Of a DNA stretch of 64,000 nucleotides, positions 24,304 through 33,351 are shown in pieces. Numbering within the stretch: position 1 is the first letter of the stretch; each line of letters starts with the position of its first letter. A program made the position numbers and the translations under genes. This DNA is from Styela clava (taxonomy: Eukaryota; Chordata; Ascidiacea; Stolidobranchia; Styelidae), in the NCBI RefSeq assembly GCF_964204865.1, contig NC_135261.1:9176001-9240000 (forward strand). The letters run 5' to 3'. The notes beneath the pieces were generated by a model. It was not told where the DNA came from and ran no database searches. It saw nothing but the letters and a program-made list of their open reading frames with translations.

Positions 24304-25284
24304 AAGATATTGTGATAACCTTTCATAGTTCAGAGGTCGCCACAGACAAGAGTTCTATTGTAGTGGCCAAAAACAATTTTGAGTATTGACATTAAAAATT
24401 AGTTTTATTTTTTTTAATTGCGAGGTTTCCGCGTTCATTTGGGAGACTGTGTGGGAGAGATAGAGAGAAAGTAATGGGGGTTTAATATTCGGAAGAAATT
24501 AGTTTCATCCCAACCTTGCTCGCTTAAAATACAATACAATTTTATTTCGATCTTTCGTCTACAACACAGAACACGAATAAACAAGAGAGCTACGCCCAAA
24601 TATATGGACACGTCTGTTCGCAGTACAGTACAGTGTACTGTATCGTCGATCAGCGTAAGGAAAAAATCGTAGCAAAGTACCGTAAGGACTTCGTTACGAA
24701 CCATCGACGTTCGATGGCACGTGATCAAAAAGAAGTGGAGTGTCGGCTATGCGTCCGCAGAACGTTCGGTGACGTCATAGCAAACAAAAACAAATCTCAC
24801 AGAGCTAACAGAAATATTTGAAATAAATAAAAGTAATAGCCTTCTGGAGAAAAATTTCATCTTTAACCAGTAAATATTTCGAAGCAATCGATCCAGTAAT
24901 GAAAGAGAAAAGCGGTTTTTTAGATTTTCCACTAGATGTCCAAAAGTGTCAAAGAACAACAACAACAAGACCAACATAATATTGAAACGATCGTTATGTC
25001 CACTACGTGTCTAAAAACACAGATAAGCACGACGGAAAGATCGGGAAAAAGGGCAAAACCTAGAGAAAGGTTTATATCGAACGCTGTAACCAGCGTTTGT
25101 GCCCATGCACTCACACGCACACAAGTGGGAAAACACATCACGAGTCACGACAGTCTTGCGGAAAATACATGAACATGAAAAAATAAAATTCACGGGCGAA
25201 GATTACTTGTAAAGTTGTAACTAATTTTGGTGAACGAATATGGTGAAGAATTCAAAATCAATTAGAAGTTATGTGAGGGTGCAT
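24304..25284. other. Shared downstream flank then unmatched insert
   Basis: Positions 24304-24560 match the sequence after the second exon at 26070 (GAGGTCGYCACAGACANGAGT; ATTGTAGTGGCCA). From about 24570 to 25284 the sequence has no partner in the window and holds overlapping 60-80 codon frames on both strands, with no recognised domain. A near-palindrome, GTACAGTACAGTGTACTGTA, lies at about 24622. Confidence 0.5.
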
Positions 25285-26045
25285 GTGGGTTGCAGTGTAT
25301 TACCGTTATACAATTACGCGCGACCAAAAATTTCATCACCAAAAGCAACGAAAAAGCTCTAGCACGGTGCTCGTCAACAATTTTTGAAATGGTACACCCT
25401 TTCAACTTCCACTCATAATCTGACACATTACACCCATCTATCATTTTTAATCGGTCGAAATATCAATGTTTAAAATACACACATTGTTCTTGGGTTTCAC
25501 CAGTCAGTTGTAAAAGAGAAGTAATAAACTTGTCTCGAATGCACCTAACATTCGTGTATGCTTACGTGTTTGTGATAGCGGAAAACCATTGAGCTTTTTG
25601 TGTGAGACTTGGGCACTTGAGAATTCGCCGTGGTTTTTATATGTATGTATTGGCCTCTGCCTTTTTGCCAACTTCGCTTTTAAATATTTCACCAAAATTC
25701 CTACTTTAACAACATAATTGACCTCATATACGTGTTTAGCTAGGATAATTCCAGATTTAGCTGCATTTTTTAAAGTTAATCTGACCAAACCCTCTCAAGT
25801 TTCATACGAGTACAGTTAAAAGGAATTGATGTACTGCAAAGGAAATTATGACACTTGAGGTTCATCTCGGAAAACTTAATATCGAGGCTTTCGGGCTACA
25901 AACTCCTAAAAATTCTAGGTATCTCACAAATAGGCTATTTGTCAACATATGAACATTTTATGCCAACCACCATGGGTCATTTTTTTTTCTCCCGGGAAAT
26001 TGACCGTCCAGAAAGAAAAGCATATTATTACGCAAACGTCGATAT
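25285..26045 (+). repeat. Cluster-specific repeat R, copy 3
   Basis: Co-linear with the copy at 17165-17905. It joins directly onto the last bases of the intron before the second exon at 26070, so a first exon has been deleted or never included here. Confidence 0.65.
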
Positions 26046-26069
26046 TTTTAACTCACAAATTTTTTTTAG

Positions 26070-26149
26070 GACGTTATGGTGAGATCGAGCAAGGAGATTT
26101 GGACGAAAAGTTCAAAGCAAGCAAAGAAGCAGCAAAATTTAATTCATAG
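26070..26149 (+). pseudogene. Second exon only of the small-peptide gene family (copy 5)
   Basis: The acceptor TTTTTTTTAG is followed by GA-CGT, then a 25-residue acidic tail (YGEIEQGDLDEKFKASKEAA) and stop. Length and phase are identical to the intact second exon at 30843-30922, and the residue forming the dibasic site (Arg) is kept. No first exon lies upstream; repeat R abuts the intron remnant instead. Either an orphan exon or part of a gene using a distant first exon. Confidence 0.6.
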
Positions 26150-26461
26150 ATAAAACTATTCGTTATCGAACTTCATCGGACAAAAATGATAAATAAAATC
26201 TATTGAGATCAAGCTTTAAAGTTTTAGAGGTCGTCACAGACATGAGTACTATTGTAGTGGCCAGCAATAATTCTGAAAATTGACATAAAAAAAATCAGTT
26301 TTATTCTTTTTAATTGCGAAGTTAACGCGTTCATTTTGAGAAACTGGATGGGAGTGATAGAGAGAAGGTAATGAGATGTTAATATTTGGAGGAAATAAGC
26401 TTCTTCCCAGCATTGCTCCCTTGAAATACAATACAATTTTATTTCGATCCTTCGTCTACAA

Positions 26462-27066
26462 CAGCGATTCCCAAAGTGGGTGACATCGCCCCCGGGGGCG
26501 AAACAGAGGGCAAAAATTATAAAGAGGCGACAGGGGGCGATTTTGCAGTCTCGAAAAGTCAAATATTGTGAAAATTGCCGAATGTTTTCCTCGGCATGAT
26601 GTGGGTATTTAGGTCGTGAAAGTGCCAAAAACACGTTATTATGTGATCATCTGAGACGAAAAAACATAAATTTTGTTTTAGGAGTACCGAGACAAATTGA
26701 AAACTCTATTTTAGACTGGAATAAATCGCAACATTTTGGAACTTTCTTTCGAAAACTTTACCGTACTCACCTGGAGGTGATTCATTCCGTTATCCGTTAT
26801 TAAATTACCGCCGGGTCGCACACGACTTTTTTTTTTTTATTGTGATTGTGATATAAATCCAATCAATGTAATAATGTAAAATTTCGTCGTCGACCTTGGG
26901 TATTGCTAACGGCGATATCTTGTAAATTCAATTCTAATTCTAATTATAATCGGGTAGTATACCATATATTTTTATGTACGGAGATTGGAGTATTTCAGAG
27001 CAATAATACTTTAATTTATTGTAAGTATAGGCGCAACGCCGAACTATTTTTGCACAGCTGACAAAT
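26462..27066. other. hAT-like terminal sequence and AT-rich DNA
   Basis: At 26462 the flank of the peptide unit breaks into CAGCGATTCCCAAAGTGGG followed by GC-rich CGCCCCCGGGGGCG. This is the style of a hAT-type terminal repeat. I could not find a convincing matching right end. Another hAT-style end, CAGTGGTTTCC followed by CGCCACCCC, occurs at about 27489. No gene was recognised. Confidence 0.4.
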
Positions 27067-27303
27067 CGGTACTCCCGAAGTATGTGAACCAAGATTGTGG
27101 ACACCGAAACGCAGTATGTGTACCAGGTTAGGGTTAGGCCATAATTTCAGGTACGAATACTATGGGAGTCACTTGGCTAGTCCCCGAACTCGTGATAGAA
27201 CTAAAATCAGAAAATTGGAATAAAATTACGACCTAACTCTAACCTGGTACACATACTACGTTCCGGTGTCCGCCATATTGGTTCACATACTTCGGGAGTA
27301 CCG
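27067..27303. mobile_element. Hairpin MITE with long inverted repeats
   Basis: CGGTACTCCCGAAGTATGTG at the left end is matched by the complement CACATACTTCGGGAGTACCG at the right end. The inverted identity runs far inward (GTGTACCAGGTTAGGGTTAG against CTAACTCTAACCTGGTACAC), so the whole 237 bp can fold into a hairpin. A half copy of the right side is at 34846-34921. Confidence 0.8.
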
Positions 27304-28142
27304 AAAAATCATCATAACCGAAAACATAGACAATTTTAACGAATGGCATAATCGCGAGCGAGGACCGTTCAATCGGAATTCCAGTTTCCTACTTCAGATA
27401 CAGACGTGCACCCTCGTGCACGAACTTGCGCTATTCGATTAAAACATGTATCCTGAACAAGAGGTATTTTAGTAACAGTCTTATAGGACAGTGGTTTCCA
27501 TTTTTTTTCGCCACCCCAATTTTCATAAAATCAAAGCCTACAGATACTCGCGACCCCATAACTAGAAACGTTCGGCAACTTCAAAAATCAGTATATCAGT
27601 TTAATTATCTCAATGGGAATAATGTACCTGTATACCGACCACCTGTATACCGCAAGTGGACGTTGACGGTGAGCACTGTCCCAAAAAATATATGAATGAG
27701 TCCGGCAATGCGCCGGAAAAACGGGGAAACCTCAGAAGATTTGATAACACATAGCATCGTATGAAAACCCACGGTGTAAAGATCTCTTAGATCAGAATTA
27801 TACCGGGTCTTGGAGAAACATAGACGGACTTGATAAAATATGGTAGACTGTAAGGAAGCGTAAAATACTTCAGAAATTGTAACATTGCTTCTAAATATAC
27901 ATATATTTAAAATCCTATTTAGTATATTTCAACAATGTCTTTTTTTAGTTCAATGTTAACATATTACAGATTGCTTCATTATTAAATCGAAAGTAAAACA
28001 GAGCATGAAAGTAAAATAGGAAAAAACGTGTAACGGAATAACATCATTTAAGTGCCTTTTATTCTGCTGGAACTTGATGTGGTTTTGTGTTTGACTGCTC
28101 GAAACGCTTCGAAATTATGTATGGATGTCTACATATTGCAAA

Positions 28143-29385
28143 TAGAGATGTACCGATACCACTTTTGATACCAGCTAAAAACGCCGATACCGATACCGAT
28201 ACGCCGATACTACAAAGAGGCCGATATTCCGATACCGATACTATGTAATTATTACTTAATTAGGTATGCTGTGTAGGGCAGACGGGTTAAAACAATGGTC
28301 TTTAAGCGTTTTTCATAGTACACATTATTTCAGATCGAAAAAAAGATATATATATCACATAATATGAAAATAATGTTTGGTATCCATATGCTGTAACTGA
28401 TTAAGATACATTGTACAGTAACGCTAGTAATCTCGGTGTTCAATTAGAAAACTCATAAGCCGAGATGTCCAATTTGAATTTAATGTTAATATCGCGAGCT
28501 TCGAATATCGTTATTCGTGTTTAAAAGAATATCGAATATCACCCACACATTCTAGCGCCGCCGTCCTACGTTCAAATTAAAAGCATTTTACAAATATTTA
28601 ATTTAGTGGCTAATCGTAATCGTCGACGCAATAAGTCAAAGCCAACATGAAAGAATATCAATCAGCACCGACAAAAAGAAGGCCCACCGATAACCGTTGA
28701 GGATGTTTTTTTACTCCACTATTTTATAATATTTTACAATCGCTATCATATATTTTGAGACAGTCTAGGGCTAGGCGGTCAAGTCAATATATCTATAAAG
28801 AAATCGTGTAGTTAAGCAGAATTAAAATTAATACCTGTGTAGTGGGATAATTGTGTCGGAATTTAGTTTGTCGATGTTGACGGACTAAATGACACTCGTA
28901 CTTGACGACAAACAGTCAGAATTTATAACCGTGCCGAAAGTCCATGTGCCGTTAATAAGGAAGGACCCCAATTCCACTGTATGATTTAAAACTGGGCGCC
29001 TAGTTGCTTTTTGTTATGTGCTGTGTTGATATATTTCTTCATAAAAACTATGTAATATTAAAAATGTCAATATGAAAATTTGACAGCGAAAATAGCCAAA
29101 TTAGTTGAGCTAGTTTAGCTGATAAATAGCTAAAAACACGTGAATCCTATTCTCTCGCAGGGGTGGGGACATGTATGGCTCATAGCTCACGATCTCTCCA
29201 GACAAAAATAAACTAAAAAGTAGTATTCCAACTTATATTTTAAAACATTCTGGACCATATCAAAAAGGTAAATATATCGGTAATATCGGCCCTAATCTAA
29301 CCGATACCGATACATGGCCGATACCGAAAAAATGGCCGATATTGCCGATACCGATACCCGATACCGATACATCGGTACATCTCTA
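28143..29385. mobile_element. Non-autonomous hAT-type element, copy B
   Basis: Same family as 9360-10554 and co-linear over most of its length. The ends TAGAGATGTACCGATACC and GGTACATCTCTA are inverted. Flanks ATTGCAAA and ATTGCAAT (7 of 8 identical) look like an 8-bp target duplication. Both ends have CCGATACCGATAC tandem units, more numerous on the right than in copy A. No transposase frame. Confidence 0.82.
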
Positions 29386-29619
29386 ATTGCAATGAGGCAA
29401 TGGGGACAAAAACACGTAGCCTATTCGTAGATTTTAGACACGTGCGCGATTTAAGAATGCGCTTTCGAGACTGATCGAAACCTAAATTGTGATTTCTCGA
29501 CCAAGACACCGCCTGGCAATCAATACTTGTCAAACACCTAATTAAGGGCCCATCGCCAAATAAACCAAATTTGCTTCGTATATTCGATAACTAAGCGGCC
29601 ACACTGATACAAAAAAAAT

Positions 29620-29875
29620 TGATTTTTTCGATCAATCATAAATGAAGGATATGGAGGAAGGAAATGGGGGGTGTACCAGATTTTGAGTGGACGTTGAAAA
29701 GGTGTACCATTTCAAAAATTGTTCACGAGCACTGTTCTAGAGCTTTTTCGTTGCTTTTTGTGATGAAATGCTGTTCAGTCGCGCGTAATTGTATAACGTT
29801 AATACACCCGGTACCGTCATTACTTGATTCTAAATTTGGCATCAATTAATCCCAACATTATATATTTGACAAGCT
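29620..29875 (-). repeat. Cluster-specific repeat R, copy 4 (inverted)
   Basis: Reverse-complement relative of the R copies at 17165 and 25285. Same orientation and position relative to the peptide gene as the copy at 21565. Confidence 0.6.
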
Positions 29876-29883
29876 ACTTATGA

Positions 29884-30619
29884 CAGGGGTGGGCACAAAT
29901 ATTTAGTATAAGAAACGCATGCTGCAAGTCAGAACTTTAAAAGAGCCGCACAATTTGTGAATTTATTAATATTATCAAAATACCATGAACAGAAAAGAAA
30001 TTCACACAAGAGTCTAATAACAATAAATAGATAAACAAGGCAGCTATGCTTAATAAATATGTGCAAAATTTGAGCTCATTTAATTTGTGTTTCCTTATAG
30101 CAGATTTACGAGGGTAGTCTCGTAAGAAGTTTTCATGATTCGTTTCATGGTGCTGTTTAACATTGTTGACTTTATTTTCACTTAGTAGCTTATGGCAGAT
30201 TAAGCACAAATGTTTATTCTCCTGACTGGAAAATGCGTATTCTTCTTCCCATTCTGACTTGACAACTCTGTTTTCATCTTCGCACTTTCGTTTTTTAATT
30301 GAGGACATATCGCACAGAAACTTGGATTAACTAACCGCAATCAAGCTGCAATACCGCCGACGCATCAATAGACATTGACCATTGTGACGAAAGATTTGCT
30401 GACTTGACTGACTTAAATTCAAAATTCAACGCTACAGCGATTTTCATACTGAAACATAATTTGTCTTAATCATTGACTAAAACTTCTTTACGACTTTTAA
30501 TAAATTAAAAAAGTTTACATTAAAGTTTTTCTCTTAGTTAAAGTTTGGATAATAATGTTAGCGAGAAGATCCGCACGAAAAGTCTGGCGAGCCGCGGTGT
30601 GCCAACCCCTCACCCATGA
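29884..30619 (-). mobile_element. Truncated hAT element with BED-type N-terminal transposase fragment
   Basis: The left end, CAGGGGTGGGCAC, and the right end, whose complement reads CATGGGTGAGGGGTTGGCAC, resemble hAT terminal repeats. The flanks ACTTATGA and TATTATGA match at 6 of 8 positions, and the insertion splits sequence continuous in the sister block near 21860. The minus-strand frame 29937-30308 starts MSSIKKRKCEDENR and has W-E-E-E-Y-A-F followed by a C-X2-C...H-X5-H BED-like finger, then runs into unrelated AT-rich codons. This is the N-terminal fragment typical of GTF2IRD2/ZBED-style hAT transposases, so the element is an internally deleted copy. Confidence 0.7.
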
Positions 30620-30629
30620 TATTATGATC

Positions 30630-32455
30630 GATTTCATTTCAAGCGAGCAATGTTTTTTAGATTTTTTTTTCCGTCAGTCGCATCTAATCTCTCAAAATGA
30701 AAGATGATACCTCATGATTAGACAGAATAAAACTGATTTTTGATGCCAGATTTCAGAATAGAACTCATGCCTGTGACGCCCTCCGAAATATTGACCAAAG
30801 ACGTTGATCTCAATATCTTTTATTTCTATAACGAATAGTCATCTATGAATTACATTTTGCTGCATCTTGGCTTGCTTGGAGATTTTTTTCCAAATCTCCT
30901 TGCTCGATCTCACCATTGCGTCCTATAAAAATAAAATTTGTGACTAAAAAATATAAAAATAAATTAAACAGCGCAACATATGCTAAATATTTTTCAAAAT
31001 TCGATATCGAGAAGTTTTGAAATCTGGTGAAACGGAATTGTTTGAACACTTTATTTTATAATTTTATGTTATAAACCACCTAAAAACGTTGAATTCTTTT
31101 GTCATTGAGGTAATTCTAAAAAATACATTAGGACAAGTTTGGAGTTTTTTATTCTATTATTGGATATATAGGAATTAAATCAGTTCGAGATAAACTAAAA
31201 TAATTTACGAGATATTGTTTCCATGAACTTATATGAGCTATCGTGTAAGAAGACTCATTCATTGCATGTATTCATTATTACTTACTCAGTTCCAATAATA
31301 ATGCACTCGCAAGCAGGCTCAAATTGATCACAATTAGCATAGTCGAAAGCAGTAACTTTAAAAACATTTTTGCAGGTGATTTGACAGAATATCTGAAGAA
31401 TTTGATGTATTTGTGTTTAGAGCACAGACACCTGAAAAATTTTACATGTTTGTTGACAAAAAAAAAAGATCGATGTCGAAATATTGTTACACGAACTAAC
31501 GACTTCATACATCAGAGTCATTTCAATCAATATATGATCGCAATGTTTACAAAGTGTTACAGTGCATGACGGTAAAGCCTAACTATATCGCAGTCGGAGA
31601 TGGACATTACATTGCAAGGAAAAATTGTTGGTCTCCATTTTATTAATCAACGTATTTTTATTGGTGAATTTTGTGGGCAGAAAAGTCTCATGCATCCAGA
31701 AAAACTTTCAAGTAGTGAAAACTTTTATACATGCTTTAATATAAAATCTTCGCATAGCGGAATTTCAATAACCTTGCCTATTTTTATTTTTTTTTAAATT
31801 GATTGCCACTTGATCAGTTCAATCATATTTGGTAACCTCAGCAACTATGAAGTTTTCATAACGTGAAGAAACTGTTGATTTCCTGGTCATTGCCCGTCGT
31901 CTTTTGAAATTTGTCAAATATCAAGTCAATCGGCAGTTACCATGCACTGAAAATCTACTAAATGTCCTTCATCACGTATCTTGCAAATCGGTAGATTTTG
32001 TACATTAGACTGTGAAGGCATTCGTGGTTGTTTTGCATATTATTTTTATTACTACTACCATATATTATGATTTTGCTTTGAGTGTATCTCCTTATATACT
32101 CTCTGTTCTTTATTAAACATAACTTTGACGAGTAGTTTTGCGTTGTTCTGCCAATAATGAGTATGGAAATATTTTGACAAATCTCCGTCAACAAACGCAA
32201 CAAAAAAAAATTGCGACTCTTATCATGAGCATAAATTGTCTTACTGCCTTATGAAAACTATAGCTTCAAATCTCTTACAAGGAAAGCGTATTAAATGAAA
32301 CCAAAACTACTTCATTTGTATATGTGTTTCTGTTTTTATTTAAATTTCTGCTTTTTTCTTTGCTCGTCCCTTGTCACGAATAACTAGTCTTGGTTGCTCT
32401 TCACGTTCTCACATATGACGTTGACAAAGTCGAATTTGGCGTGTCGTCTAGCCGA
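30630..32455. repeat. Segmental duplication block Q (pairs with 21870-23567)
   Basis: Co-linear with block P, same orientation. It includes the intact small-peptide gene at 30843-31367 and its 5' flank. Divergence is moderate, with numerous indels outside the exons. Confidence 0.8.
30843..31367 (-). CDS. Two-exon small secreted-peptide precursor, 53 aa (copy 6)
   Basis: Exon 1 is 31286-31367 (27 codons plus one base) and exon 2 is 30843-30922, minus strand. Donor CTGA|GTAAGT, acceptor TTTTTATAG|GA. The signal peptide MFLKLLL...SLLASA fits cleavage after Ala22. The remaining sequence is LLLEL, then Arg-Arg formed across the junction, then the acidic tail NGEIEQGDLEKNLQASQ and a C-terminus DAAKCNS with a single Cys. 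The dibasic pair is the expected site for a proprotein convertase. The single free Cys could allow dimer formation. The TATA-like box of the sister gene is degenerate here (TTTAGAGC where copy 3 has TTTATAAAC). The complement of AATAAA lies at 30819-30824, 19 bases after the stop. Family and function unknown. Confidence 0.72.
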
Positions 32456-32631
32456 AGTACTACAGAAGTCTTTCGTTTTTTTCTTCGATCAATCATTCAT
32501 AAAGATTTGTTCTTTTGTTGTATTGGCAGTTGGCACGCGCAACTGATATTGATTTGCAAAACTTACCGTAAGTTTCTCATGCGCTGTCTGAATTCTATAC
32601 CAATGTCTGAAGGCAGATGATTTTTCAACGT

Positions 32632-32648
32632 CTTTCTCTCTCTCTCTC

Positions 32649-32689
<41 letters not shown>

Positions 32690-32700
32690 CGCTCTCTCTC

Positions 32701-32766
<66 letters not shown>
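32632..32766. repeat. CT microsatellite, about 135 bp, followed by a TA run
   Basis: A nearly pure (CT)n tract with a few interruptions, followed at about 32781-32800 by (TA)n. The apparent open frame across it (Leu-Ser repeats) is a composition artefact. Confidence 0.95.
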
Positions 32767-32769
<3 letters not shown>

Positions 32770-32913
32770 AGGTCAAGATGTATATATATATATATATATA
32801 TTACCTATCAAATAGATGTTTCGATACATTTTATTATTCCCAGCAAAGAACACAAAAATTTAATTTTCTATAATTTATTTTATTCATACTTTATAGACAT
32901 ACTCGATATATTC

Positions 32914-33351
32914 CAGGGTTATCCAAGGTTGTCGTCCTCGGGGACCACATTATTACTTTTTGTATTGTTCGCGGGGCACAATAGTGCCAGGAGTACGTAA
33001 TAAAAGTTATAAAAAGAAAATGCCGGTTGGTATTGTCACCGACACAACTTGCTGACATATCAACCATGCATTGTGGTATTTTACCTACCACATCCAGTCA
33101 AAAATATGTTTACATTGGGCTGCTTTCTTTTCAACTCATGTTTACACAAAAAATTACAAATAACTACAATCAGCGTTGCTTCAGATAGTCATAACACTAG
33201 TCAATTAAGTAACATTAGTGATGTAACAACATGTCAAAAAGTTTTCTCAAAAGGTTATTTTTATGACGAAACAACACGACCCTGTTTACCCTCCCCAAAT
33301 GCGACGCGGGCCACAGATCATGAACCTTGAGCTTGGGTTTGGTCCACCCTG
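32914..33351. mobile_element. Short hAT-like element, same family as 50067-50889
   Basis: Begins CAGGGTTATCCAAGGTTGTC and ends GGTTTGGTCCACCCTG, giving imperfect inverted ends. Internal matches to the element at 50067 include ATTGTTCGCGGG, GACATTAGTGATGTAACA-like sequence and GCGACGCGGGCCACAGAT. The flanking 8-mers ATATATTC and GTATAGGC match only partly, so the insertion is old or its edges are shifted. No transposase. Confidence 0.65.

Noticed and set aside
24632-25193. Cluster of 60-78 codon frames on both strands
   Set aside because: Mutually overlapping, no domain, no splice support; the less AT-rich composition alone explains the lack of stops.
32617-33000. 127-codon frame rich in Ser-Leu
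   Set aside because: It is a translation of the CT microsatellite plus the start of a hAT-like element, not a gene.
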